Assembly (NCBI GenBank): GCA_019321725.1
Contig: CM033108.1
Location: 6,280,060-6,344,059 of the forward strand
DNA from: Paulownia fortunei
Lineage: Eukaryota > Streptophyta > Magnoliopsida > Lamiales > Paulowniaceae
Length of the DNA: 64,000 nucleotides
Reading direction: 5' to 3'
How positions within the stretch are numbered: the stretch's first letter is position 1; the number at the start of each line of letters is the position of its first letter. A program made the position numbers and the translations under genes. Under the pieces are notes generated by a model that saw only the letters and a program-made list of their open reading frames with translations, was not told the origin of the DNA and did not search any database. Below, piece after piece: positions 12,420-24,823 of this stretch.

Positions 12420-13469
12420 TTTGTTGTAAAAGAAGAAAAAAATCTTTTTAAAAAGTGATATATAAATATATAAACTATTTAAGTTGAGTCGAACATGAAA
12501 CTTGATTTGAATCTCCTATAGATTTTTATAGTTGACCTCTAGTTGAATTTTGAATAGCCTGATTTCTTTTTTCGCTCTATGACTTGGGGTGTAGATTTTT
12601 GTTGTGTTGAGTTGATTTGATAGTAAATTTTCAATTTGATCAAATACAAAGGGTTGACTAAAACTACACATTTTTTTCAAGCCCATAAAATTCATATTTT
12701 GTTAAAGGATTATTGTTGGACGATTAGGGTGTCAATTTCGCAAAATTTAAATTATATTATCTGTTAAGTCCTTTCAATATTTGAGATTGTTCAGAAAAAA
12801 ATAAATTATTTTAATATTAAGAATTTATCAATGATCTGTAAAATATAAAATTCGCCTGATGGGTCAACAAGAGGTTTACATACACCCCTATTTATGCCCA
12901 AGGAGAAAATTTGAAAAATCTAATATTTCATTTGGATTGATGGAAAGTTTTAAATTCATAATAACAAATTCATTGAACCTTCATTTGGATTGATGGATTT
13001 GAATCTAAGAATTTCAACTCCATAATAACAAATCCATTGAGTTTGTTTGGATAATCTCATGATTCAACGGATTTCAAATCCTTAAACTTCTATTTTTAAC
13101 TATTTTTGGAATCATTATGATGGATTTCAAATTCATCTTAAAACGAATCATTTAAAATTCTTCTCTCAAATCTTCCCCTCAAATCCAAATCTTTCCATCC
13201 AAATGTAACCTGAATTTGTTTAGATAATCTCATGATTCAATAAATTTCAAATCTTTAAACTCCTATTTTAAACTATTTTTAGAGTTATTATAGTGGATTT
13301 CAAATCTATTTTAGAATCAGTCTTTTGAAATCCTTCCATTAAATCTTTTTCTCAAAACTAAATTCTTTCATCCAAATGCAATCTATGCTAAATTTAGCAT
13401 ATAATATATTAACTTAGTCAACTTACAAAACTATTGGGCCATCAAGTGAGTATAGGGAAGCCCAAAGCC
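12420..13469. other. 3' flank of SWEET gene A with degenerate tandem repeats
   Basis: No gene. Contains diverged repeats of a stretch with ttggattgatgg, aataacaaatccattga and ggataatctcatgattcaa (about 12940-13270). The whole stretch from about 12440 is paralogous to 8770-9437. The stop codon of gene A is at 13470. Confidence 0.6.
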
Positions 13470-16400
13470 TTATTGGCTCTCTTTAAAACCATTTTCAATG
13501 TCCTTTTCATTGAATTTTTCCAACTCGTATGGGCTCAAAGAAAGTGTTTTCATAATATTTTGGCTGTACTGTCGAACAACGGATGGCTTTGGAAGGCTAT
13601 TCCCCTTGTTGAGACTTCGATTTTTCATCTTTATTTCTTGATCATCTTCATTAAAATCTTGCATTTGAATCGCCCCTTTGAAGAGGTGTGCCGAGCCTTC
13701 GTCTTCCATTTTCTCTTCAAATCCTTCCGATGTCGACTTATTTTTGTAGACCATATACAAAATCAACTGGGCTGAGCCCAACAAGAATCCAATCCCATTT
13801 GGTACCTGGTTATCGTCCACATACAAGAAAACAGATTTGTCAAAATTGAAATTCATATGGGCCATTGGTCCATGATATGTTTAAAGAAACAATTACTATA
13901 CTTTATAAAAATCAGATATTTTACTACGCTCGTGAATTTTATTATCGGGCCAACGAATATATGATTTGAATCTTTTGGATGCTCCTTAGAGACATGTCTC
14001 GATATGCATTAGAGGTGACATCAAAAGTTCGATAAAATTCATTTCATAATATGAAAGAATTAAGTAAAGTTAAAAATATATATTTTTGAATTGAATTACA
14101 ATATGACCTACTCGAGCACGAGACCCCCAAAAGGCACATTGATTTGGATTATTGTGGGGCTTGTTTGAAGACTTAATCATTTAACTTGTAGAAGCATCAA
14201 TTATAAACGTGCACATTACCAACCAACGAAGTGGAGCAAGGGCCTAAAATTTAATTTAAAAGCAAACTTTGGTCAAACTTAAGTACTTGGTTTGAATATT
14301 GTGCCCTAGTTTTGATCATAATGTGAAGTTGGTAGTTGATGTTTGTATACAACATAAATAGTTTTTACCAAATTGGCTTTTACCTTGTATTTTTTTCTCC
14401 ATTTATTTGGAGCATTAATCCTATTCATTTTCTAAAATGGGTTTGATTTAGCGGTTTTTGAAATCTGAAAGTTACATGGCATAACAACCACTCATCATGT
14501 ATACATTCGTCATGATTGAGATGTCTTTGGACGAACAGATCGGGATTGCAGGTGTCGTGCTATTATACTTTCAAAAAATGATAAAATAAAATGTAGGGAA
14601 ATAAATATATTTACCCCAATGTAGTAATCTTTAATAAGCACAGCATAGGCAGACCACACGCCCGCATTGAGAAATTGGAAAAATGAAAGGAAGAACGGCA
14701 TATACTCGACGCTTTTCATCTTGATCACCATTCTCTGCAACAAAATAAAGTAAAAAGATTTTAAACATAGTTTTTCATTGGTATGCTAATGACAAGCTTG
14801 CGCATAAAAAAAATTGAAATAACAGGTTTAATGACAAGAGATGGACCAATTAGGGGGGGCTAGACAAAGAGAATCACCCTCCCTTGTTCAAATTACATGT
14901 ATAACAACCCTAAAACTAAAGTTTCCCTCCGAATATTTTGTCCATTAATTCTTGAATGTTTTATATAGAGTTTATTTGTTAAAATCAATATTTTTATAAT
15001 CGGATCACTGACCAAATCGATTTTGCTACCGGTCAGTGGTTCAACCGATCGGATCGATTCAACCATTGATCCAACCGATCTAATGAAAATTAATTATAAT
15101 TTTTATTATATTATATAAAATAATAATACAATAAATTAATTAATTATTATATAATACATTTTAAAAATAAAAAATAAATAACCAACTAAAAAACTATTTA
15201 ATAAAGGTCAAAATTCAAATAATCACAATGTATATAGCAAAATGCCAAATTTAAAACTTTAAATTTTCTCAAAAAAAAAATAAAAAATAAAAAAATTAAT
15301 TTTGACCGATTTTGACTGGTTAACTATAAAAACGATGATTTAAAGCTAATTAGATCGAATCAACCGTCGGTGTACAATCGAACCGGTCAGATCGGCCAAT
15401 TCGATTTTCAAAATTAAAACTAGTTTCCTCAACCCTCCCCAAATGTGGATATTGGTTTAATCCCGACACAAAGTTAAAATTGTGAAAAACTAGGTAATAT
15501 TTATTTCAAATTAATCTTATCAAGCATCCACAATATGATTAATCTATAATCTCGACATTAAATTTTTATTATTTTAATAAAAAAGAAAAATAATTTAATA
15601 CAAATCGATGACCAAATGCATTAGAGTCATCGTACCATGGCAGCGAGAGGTGCCGCATACATGCCAATAGTAAATCCAGCACATAGAAGTCCAACTAGTG
15701 TGAGCCGCATACCACCTCGTAAAGCCAGCAGAGTTACAATTATCACAACCCCAAGAAACCCAACATTCAGTGCTGCTGCCAACTTCAGAGATTTAACCTA
15801 CATTTACAAATGTTCCCCAACTTTAGTTAAATATTTATGGCAGGTTTTTCTAGAACTTTGAAAAAAAATCGATTCTAAAAGAATATATTTTAGTAAATTC
15901 AATTTTGAAAAAAAATTACACTAAGTCAAAAATTATATTGTCTTTTTCAAAATACTGATTATTGTGTTTACAAAATTCAAATATTATTTCCTGTTGGGCT
16001 GCCAATCCCTCAAAAAATCCAATGCAAGTTGGCACAAAAATTTGAGAGGCCCAATGCTACTTTATATTTAGTAGCACCCCATCTATCCTAAATTTGTTAT
16101 TACTATTAATTTTTTTTTTTGACATTTTTATTTTCAAATTGAATTTTCACCTTCGAACCCATACTTTCACTTAGATTAATAATGTGATACAACTAACTCT
16201 CAAAATTTACTTTAAATGACATAACTGTAAAAATATTCAAAAAAATTATTTTTTTAACTTTCATCTAAAATTGTATGTTAAGTCAAATTAGAACAATAAT
16301 TTTTGGACGGAGAGAGTATTGAACTTAAGGTATAAAATTGCAGTGTTGAGTAATTAATGATGGGTTTGAAAATGTTGGGAATTATTTGCCCTCATTTTTT

Positions 16401-18816
16401 TCTGACATTATAATAGATAATCTAGAGATTCTTAGGAAAAAGATAGGAATTATATACATATATATATAGGGCCTAACCTTAATGTCTTTTGGGGCATAGA
16501 TAAGAAAGAGGATAACATAGACAACGTGCAAAGCAGCACCAGCACCATTGACTGTGACTACTAGCAAACCTCCAGGCTTAAGGAGTCCATAAAATGTCCA
16601 CAAACTTGTACTACACAATGTGGTTATATAAGGGAGTCCTTTGTAATTCTCTGTCGATTTCTTCTTCACCACCTGCTTGAATGTTTTTCTAGAATAATAA
16701 CACCAATATCAGAGTCAAAATTCTATATTCTATACACTGGATATCGAGGTTGATGATAAATAATAAAAAAGTGTAGATACACTACAATGAAAAAAAATAA
16801 TAATAATATTAGTGATAAAATATTAAGTGACAGTGTATAAATTGTCATTAATGATGTGTATTAAGCATTAATAATTAATTTTTATTTTGCCATAATACGA
16901 TTTTTAAAAATTTAATAATAACAAGAACTATATCTAAATTGTCACTTTTAATAATTAAGGCATGTATAGTAATAATTAACTCACAACACAAATCTAGTTA
17001 CAACTCTATTTGTTGTCACTAATTGTCTATAGTCACAATTTTATTACCCAATTTTTTTGTTATTAACTATATGTAATGACAACTTTTACACAATTATTGT
17101 CACTATAAAAATTATGAAAATCATTATTATGACAAAATAAAAAATTATTATCACTTAATACATATAATTTACTTTAAAATTATCACTCTACTTTTTGTTA
17201 CTAGCATTCTCTTTTTGGCAGTGGTACCATAACTCGCAAAGAATCCAGTAGAGGGAAGGCAAAGAAAAAAATAAATGCAATTTTCATGCATGTATGGTTT
17301 ATCTAAAAAGATGAGATAAATGAACCAATTGTGGTACAGTTAAATAGTTTGATATTTTTACGTATAATTTTTTATTTTTGTTAACTTAAGCTCAATTCTT
17401 TATAAGCTTCAACAGATGATAAAAGGTGAACAAATTACATTTAGTATATTTAATGAATCGAGTTCAATCAAATTTTACAAACTGTTTTAACCAGAATATT
17501 TATAGGATCAAACTTCTCCATTTCTTTTCTACTTCCTTCAAAATGGAAAATTGTTAATGTGTTTGGGGAATAACCAGAGGTGTGCTAACTAGCTGCTCTC
17601 TAACCAATTGCAAATTGACTCATTCTTATACTGTAGGGATTGAAGAAATTCTTTTAATTCATTTACAGTTGGTTGAAAATTAAATAATTGGATGTCACTA
17701 GTTATATCATGAGCGCAGAAAACATTGACTATATACTAGTATTAGTTTTCATAAACTCAACTAACATTCCACTAAAACCTTAAAAGAGGAGAAAGAAAAA
17801 AAAATAATGAGTAAACCTTAGACAATGTGGAGTTTTGTTTTGGGTGCTTTGAAAAAGAGGCTTTGGGAAAAAAGAGTTTTAAGGGAAGAAATTTGACAAC
17901 AAAAATAATATTTTATTTTATTTTGAAAAGATTTTCCTGGTTATTTGAATAATATCAGCTTTTCTGAAGTATTTTTAATATAAAAAAATGATAATGATGT
18001 TGACTTGAAGTGACTTTCATTTTATTTTAAAAACAAACCCATTCCAAAATGAATTTCAAGATATGTAAGTTAATTTGTGAAAATATTATATATTTGATAA
18101 TTATTTATGAATTGACTTGTAGAATAAGTTATTTATTTAAAAGTCTATTTTATAATTTTGTGATTTTTCTCCTTACATTTCTACTGTATTTATTTCTACT
18201 ATATGAACTCATACGTTAAAGTGCATTTTCAGTGAACAATATTTATAAGTATTTTTTAAAAAAAATTATATTAAAAATTCTATTCTATAAATAAACTTTA
18301 ATTCAAAAAATGCTCTCAAACATGAATAAAAACATACGCGTTATCATTCCAGGAGAAATAATAGCTTTCTTGAAATGAAAACAAACATTCCTTAGTTCTT
18401 GGTTTTTTTGCTAATAAAGAAGGCTAAAAATCCATTTCTCCATCTCACCATATACACACCTACAAATGAAAAATATACAAAGATCCCAAGAAGATGGAAA
18501 AAAAAAAAAACAGAAAATTAATGAGCTCATAAGGTATAGATAGAGTAGAAATTACAAAGGAAAATAGAACTAAATAGAACTACTTATCTTGTTAAAAACC
18601 AGACTTACATTGGAGAGGCGAACATAAGTATAGAAATCACATTTCCTGCAGCAAAAGTAGAATTCTACTTTCAATTAAAAGTAATGATATAAAACGTCGA
18701 CTTTATATTTAATCGTATACCACCTAAATGGTATATATTTAAAGGAAAATACTTATAAATGGTAGTAAGAAATAGTAATTACCAATAATTCCAAGGATGA
18801 AGCTTAAGCTAGCCAT
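13470..18816 (-). CDS. SWEET gene A: bidirectional sugar transporter (clade IV, SWEET16/17-like)
   Basis: Six exons on the minus strand: 18816-18783, 18645-18609, 16688-16478, 15797-15636, 14734-14615 and 13805-13470. Their lengths (34, 37, 211, 162, 120, 336) sum to 900 nt, giving 299 aa and an uninterrupted frame. All introns are GT-AG, and the 37, 162 and 120 sizes are typical of plant SWEETs. It opens MASLSFILGIIGN. Repeat 1 carries KKKSTENYKGLPYITTL and SLWTFYGLLKPGG (about residues 30-65); repeat 2 carries [24 protein letters not shown] and VPNGIGFLLGSAQLILY. The fold is 3+1+3 helices. The family moves hexoses or sucrose down gradients; clade IV usually sits in the vacuolar membrane. 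A hydrophilic tail of about 85 residues rich in Glu, Asp, Lys and Ser follows. Clade assignment is inference from motif similarity. Confidence 0.93.
14985..15413. repeat. AT-rich element with ACCGGTC/GACCGGT ends, in SWEET A intron 4 (copy at 1440-1868)
   Basis: GC-richer ends carry runs such as cggatcactgacc, ccgatcggatcg and cgaaccggtcagatcgg around a core that is almost pure A/T. A related copy lies at 63351-63802 with a 9-base target duplication. It sits wholly within the intron and does not touch splice sites. The second copy at 1440-1868 came with the segmental duplication rather than by transposition. Confidence 0.6.
16780..17223. mobile_element. CACTA-type MITE in SWEET A intron 2
   Basis: Begins CACTACAATGAAAAAAAA and ends in the inverted CACTGCCAAAAAGAG, matching the CACTACAAGAAAA-type termini of plant CACTA (En/Spm) elements. 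Inside are many short direct and inverted copies of an ATTAGTGACA/TTGTCACTA-like motif, as in CACTA subterminal regions. 444 bp, no coding capacity. A related element lies at about 38289-38756. Flanking trinucleotides are ATA and GTA, so the 3-base target duplication is imperfect. Confidence 0.6.
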
Positions 18817-21800
18817 GGAGAAATGAAGAGAAGAAGCAAATTTTTGTATATGTAGAGAACCAACTGTTTTTTTTTTTTTTTTCTTCTTTTTGAAGTTATG
18901 TAAATAAGGAGAAGGGCAAGAGTATAAGAAGTGGATGGGAGTGGTATGTGGTGGTAGCTTAAAGAAAGTTGGCAGTGCTATAAATGATTTTTGTACTAAT
19001 TTATAGAAATCTGGTTATCTTCATCAGAATATTGCCACGTGGAGGTTTATTTATTGTACCTATATATATATGTATATATATATATCCACTAGTTTCATTT
19101 TCAAACACAGAATTTTTTTTTAACCATAAACGTGTGTTCAAAATATTGTGACGAGGGTTTTGTCATTTTGGCTTTAGATTCCTCCTTTCGTAAACTCGCC
19201 ATCACTTCCCAATCCCCAACAGTCTCCTCCCCTGTCATTTGAAAAAGTTATTGATATTCTTTTTTCCATTTTTTTTTTTTAATTTCGGGATCACTCGTAC
19301 CATTTTTAACCCATCTTTGGAGTGGGAATCGAGTGGTTGTAGTTAGTTTCGACTTTAGCACAAATGAGGTCGGAATTGTGGTTGCTATGGTGCATACTTC
19401 AATAAATAGAAAACTACTATTTGTAGTTGTCTATGATCAATTCTAGTACTTAAAATTCTTACAAGTAATTAAAAATAATAGAAAATTTTAAAGTTTCAAG
19501 TGCATTTCACATAAATTTATTCGCTTGTTTGATTTTATGGATACTATCTAGATTTCATATGGGGCCTTCATTGATTCCTTTATCACCAATAGTAACAAGA
19601 GCTCTACAAGAATTTTTTCAATAATAATTGCAATGGTGATATTGATATTGCTAAGTTATGGTGCTTATAGAATAACATTATTGAATTTTCGAAATTATTC
19701 TCCTTAATATTAGTTCAAGGATAGTTTTTCGACACTCAAGGTAGTAATAGAGAGAATATGAATGTTTTAATGTAAAATGATCTATTTTTAAAGTGTTATG
19801 GAAAGAATTGCATATTTTTAGATCTCGAGCACTCTTATATTTTATTGAGTTAAAATTTAATTTTTTGAATTTAATTAAAATATATTTTTCTTATAAATAT
19901 GCTAATAAAACTCCTTAATCTCATGACCTTAGTCCTATTAAATTAAACTTCTTAAATCTCTTTTTTTTAATAAAAATTATAATTAAATACATCAATATTG
20001 ACCATGCATGACTTCCATAGAAGTACAATCCAACATGCTTTACCCTCTTTGAGCTAACCGCCGGTCAATACGTTGTGGAGTCACATATGCTATTATTTTT
20101 TGATTCGTCTTTCTTTTGATTGGATAAAAAATAAATTTTATTTTCTAATTTTCTTGCCCATTTTTGAATTGTTTAAATATATATTTGTCATGTATTACAT
20201 ATATTTCATCTGTATTTATATCATAAAATATATAATAAAATATTAAATTAATATTAAGAATCTGGGTTGCAATTTTGCATGATACACTACAAAATATAAA
20301 ATAAAAATATCAAATTAATACAGATAATCGAGATGCAATTTTGCACCTTCTTTACGCTCTGATTCTCTTGTTTTAGCAACCCAAACTTTTCAAAGCAAAA
20401 AAATGTATGGGTACACAAGCCTTTCCATTTTTTAGTAATTCTGTCTATGAATTTCTCATTTTACGAATATTTGATCCAAGATTATGTTTGGACCTTCAAA
20501 TTATGTTTCATCCAAAAATAATTTCTCCAAACTCATTTTCTTACGTATCTTCTCTCCAAGATTATATTTGAACCTTATATTTTTCATTGGTGCAAATACT
20601 CACAAAATATTCTTTTTACTTTAAAATAGTATAAAATTTTAATGGTTTTTTTTTTATGTGCACAGTCTAAGTTTTTAATTATTAGCAACAAAATTTCAAC
20701 TCAATTTGATATGTGTTTCTGTTGGACCATGTGACGTGATAACCATAAATCCTATCAGATAAATGTCGGCAGTATTTTTTGTGGTCTGCATTTTGGCAAT
20801 CACAAAGTTATGTTTTTTAATAGTCCTTTTGACGAGAAGTAGCTATCAAACTTTTCCAAAAGGTGTAAAGTGGAATAAAATTTAAAACCGTAAAGCATTG
20901 AAAATCTCTTCCTTAGATACATATAATCATTAAGGTCGTTTCCTTGGTGGGATCTTCCATCAGCATTTCTGTTGCTTCTATTTAATTGAATTATTAGAAT
21001 AATCACATTCTACACATGGGTAAAGGATATATATTTTATTATACATTTTCACATCTACACTCATATATATATATATAGTATAAAATATAAAATGAGATAT
21101 ATATTGGTCCATAAGAATGTAGTATATTGTACACATTATGTTGCTTTTTCTTTTTTATTTTTAGTAAGATAATTATATGTCAAAATAATAATTATGAAAA
21201 GTTGATTAATAGATAATAATTAATCATTAAATGATAATTATCAATAGTTAACAGTCAATTATCAACTATCCCACTATTATAAAAATAAATAAAAAATCCA
21301 TAATTTTGTATACATATTATGTTACTTTCAACGTCTTTAAAGTGGGATAAAATGTGATTCGATACCCATGCCAAGGTTTTGTAAAAGAAATTGTATACAC
21401 AAATTCAATTTCCAATTGTCTTCTGACTTTTATTACCAAGGACGGTACAATAATTAGGAACAAAATGACATTAATGGAGACCAGCTTATGATGCATTATT
21501 ACTATTATTGTTGTTATCTCGAACCCTTCATTTTGTAATTTATTTCATCAATATAAAATTGGCAAAAGTTAAAATTCAAATTACAACTATACAGTATCTT
21601 TTATTACAGAATGGTATTTTATTAGTAGCTCTAATTTGAATTCTAACTTTTGCCAACTTCTTGATTACAGGCCTTAAGGAATTTTCTTGAGAATCGTGTG
21701 GCCTTGGAATGAATAGCATCTTTCTGATTCGATGGAGATAGAGTAGTCGTGTTGCATACAAGTTTACATGACTGCATTATTGTTAAAAGTTTAAACCATA

Positions 21801-22167
21801 TTGGTTTTAACTTAAAACCATGACAAAGATGAAAAATGGGCACTATATTGGTCCTTGGTTGTTTGTAGCCTGTTTATGGCCATTGGCCCCTATATTGCTT
21901 CAAAGGTCAGTATCGGTTTCTATATAGAAGATCACATGCTTGTGACTTGAGCAATAACATAAATCAGAACGTGAAAAAGCCTATTTTGATCGATATTCAA
22001 ATTATTGAGATATGAAAACTTAATTTAAATAATGATTTTCATCTATATATTTCTCGTAACTTTTTTTTAATTAATTTAGTTTATGTATTAATTATATTCG
22101 ACTAGAAACAACAAATATTATTTAGACATATATATGTGTATATTTGAGTGGAACAATTAAATAAATA
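18817..22167. other. Upstream region of SWEET A and intergenic DNA
   Basis: No gene seen in 3.3 kb. The first few hundred bases are the 5' leader and promoter of gene A, including a 16-17-base poly(T) run near 18867. An AT-rich tandem duplication of about 55 bases, each unit ending near gcaattttgca, occupies about 20221-20346. The rest is AT-rich unique-looking sequence with short spurious frames. Confidence 0.6.
19036..19041. promoter_or_regulatory. G-box (CACGTG) upstream of SWEET A
   Basis: GCCACGTGG, a palindromic G-box/ABRE-type core bound by bZIP and bHLH factors, lies 220 bases upstream of the gene A start codon. Such a 6-mer arises by chance fairly often, so its role is only suggested by position. 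Confidence 0.35.
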
Positions 22168-24586
22168 TATTAGATTTGTTTTAGTGATATTTACGGACTT
22201 TACTTAGTTATTCAAATTCTATTGTTGTAGCAATTAGAGAGTTTGCTGTAACAAATAAAAAATAATAAAGTAAATAATATATAATATTTATACGTGTTTC
22301 AAATACAAATATATTATATATGCACGAGGCCACCACCTACAATTAATATGTCACTAATTCAGATTTATAGTTACAGTAATATAATTTATTCAAAACCTAA
22401 AGAATCATTCTTTATAAATGAAGCCGTTATTGAACAAATCAATTAGTAAAGTTTCAGCGAGATACTCTCAACTTTAAGTCTGCACTGTTGAATTTCATTC
22501 AATGTTGAAATCCCTTCAGACAGCAAACCAACCTTCTTCCAAAAATTTTTAAATTATTCTCCTGAAGAATTGCACCTATCTCCCAAAAGGTTCATCCATT
22601 GCTACAACTTTAAGGTTGCAAACCCAAGTGCAGGTTGTAGTAAGTAATAAATTTCTCGTGAGTCCGAGGTCGATCCACAGGGAAGTTGTTTGAAGAATTC
22701 AAGTTTATATTTATAAAAAGATGGAGTTTATGTGAATCAAAAATCTATGAACAATTAATGTATGATGTAGCTAAAGAAAAAATCGAAGTAATAAAAGTAC
22801 TGAGGATTAGGGATTCACTCTTGAGTTTTGGATAGATAAATGGTTATTTATTCTTTTTACCTCTATTAATTGCCACAATTGGAATCCATACATAATGAAG
22901 GTTCCAATGGGAAGATATTATCAAGTAACTCATGCAATAAGGTAATCATGATATTGTCTTACTATTGCAAATTATCTCTTAACGCCAACACTTATTTATG
23001 GGATCAAGCATTTATATACTCTTTCGTCAACAACAAATCAAGGTTTCACATTAGCAGTCGGTGGGGTAAAACCGTACAATAAGCTAAATGAACCCAAGTA
23101 TTTGTTGTGCCATTGGAGATACATAAATCAAGAATCACCACAAAAATAAGTAGGGTTTAGATCAAAAATAATAATAATAATACAACATACTTAAACAATT
23201 TCTACCCTTATAACCATTTATCTTCCTCCATCAAGAGATTCACCCTTTTTCCTCAGCAAAATAAAATTTAGAAAGACATAATAAAAGTAACAAAGACTAA
23301 AAATATAAGAGAAACTAGAGAATGCATTTCTATTACTATTAGAAAACTTACAATACTAGAAAACATACAAACTAGATAACTTAGCCTAAAGAAACCCTCT
23401 ACCCCCCTCCTCTTACAAGCTGAATACATGGCCTATTTATAGTACTTGGAGTAAGCTAGAGGCCAAACAAATAATGGAGGGGTTAATCAAGTGGTATGCT
23501 AGTTGCCAAGAGTTGGTAAGTTGTTACACAAATTTCTCAACCACTGAATTGAATTACATTTTTCGGTCAGATACAGCCAAAGTTTGAAGATACATAAAGA
23601 ATAAAAATTGTAGATCTTTCAACGCTGATATATTTTCATATATCTTTTGTCAAATTTGGCGATCGGATGAAGGAGATATGGTCAAATTACCGAGTCATGT
23701 CCAAGAGCCGCCCTGTAACATCAGCAGCAACTTGCAGCCTATGGTTTTACCATTTCAACACATTTTCACACCATCTTGTCTTCAGTAAACTTGTTTATTT
23801 ACCTCTTGGGTATAACATATCCGAATTTCAGACCAAAATAAATTTGGGCTCAAGATATATAACCGAATTGATAAAATAAGTCAATACTGGGCTGAACTCT
23901 GATCTGAATTTTGGTGATCCATTTTGTGTAATTACTTGGACGAATTTTCTGCTATCATCAAGACTGAATTGGGCTGAGCCTCTAACATAAAAGTTGTACC
24001 TCTATCTCTTGGCTTTCAAATGAAATAAACTTCAGGTCCATAGAGCTTTTGATCATGAAGTTATGCTCAAATTACAAAAACTGCACAAGTCTGGAAACAT
24101 GCTTCCATTTATTCCCTAACACAAAACATTAATAAAACAAGAATATTAACAAGAATAAAGCAAGAAAAGTATAAAGAATTTGATATAAAAATATGTCAAA
24201 ATATGCACTTATCATCTATTTCTCCCAAAGAGTGCATATGAATGAGATTAATCTCAAAGTTTGAAGTGGTGTGTTTCTTTCATAATAGGCGTGCACTTCT
24301 TCTTGTTCTTTAATGTTTTTATACAACAATCAATCAAACTCGAATCTCCACTTTAAAAGTATTCAAATATACTGTATAAATAATATAAGATATGTCAAGA
24401 TCCTTTCCTTATCAGTAAAAGATCTTAACTTATCTTGTAAACAAAATTTTCAAATCTTTTCATCAATGCAATCCAATAAAATCTGCATAAATAATGTAAA
24501 TCAATAAAACCAATCAAATCTTGTGTAAAATAACAAGTTGCCAATCATGCTAAGTCATCAAATCATAATTAATTATAATCTCATCA
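22168..24586 (-). repeat. 3' LTR of Copia-2, split by a solo-LTR insertion
   Basis: Two blocks, 22168-22599 and 24215-24586, together about 800 bp, align in order with the uninterrupted LTR at 34257-35079. Shared landmarks include GCACGAGGCCACCACCTA and GGCGTGCACTTCTTCTTG. The ends read TATTAG (TG mutated to TA in both copies) and ATCA on the plus strand. The 22600-24214 stretch between the blocks is a later insertion. Confidence 0.85.
22600..24214. mobile_element. Solo LTR (probably Gypsy type) inserted in the Copia-2 LTR
   Basis: 1.6 kb beginning TGCTACAA and ending TTATCA, flanked by TCCAT and TCTAT, a near-perfect 5-base target duplication. Removing it restores continuity of the host LTR. 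It contains the phrase gtccgaggtcgatccacagg that I associate with long plant Gypsy LTRs; that lineage call is from memory. There is no internal coding region, so it is either a solo LTR or a short non-autonomous element. Confidence 0.7.
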
Positions 24587-24604
24587 CTGACTCTGTGAAT
24601 TTCT

Positions 24605-24823
24605 TCATGAGTTGATAATTTCCTTTTCTGCTGTTAATCCTACAAAAATATTAAAATCATCAATAACAATATTTGAGGATTCCATGATAGTTTGGGTTCT
24701 CATATTAAAAATACGATATACCCTATTATTCAATGAATAACTAAGAAAAATCCCTCTATCACTCTTTGCATTAAATTTTCTTAACTCTTGACATGAACAA
24801 CCAAAGACGTAAAAGTACTTAGG
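24605..24823 (-). mobile_element. Copia-2 integrase C-terminal fragment
   Basis: Minus-strand residues KYFYVFGCSCQELRKFNAKS, then DRGIFLSYS and VYRIFNMRTQTIMESSNIVIDD, match the end of Copia integrase and the linker to RT. It sits directly beside the Copia-2 3' LTR, so RT and RNase H have been deleted. The right edge is where the Athila-like LTR begins. Confidence 0.8.

Noticed and set aside
22870..23879. Several 60-70-codon frames within the insertion at 22600-24214
   Set aside because: No retroelement or host protein motif. The segment has LTR-like ends and a target duplication, and LTRs are non-coding.
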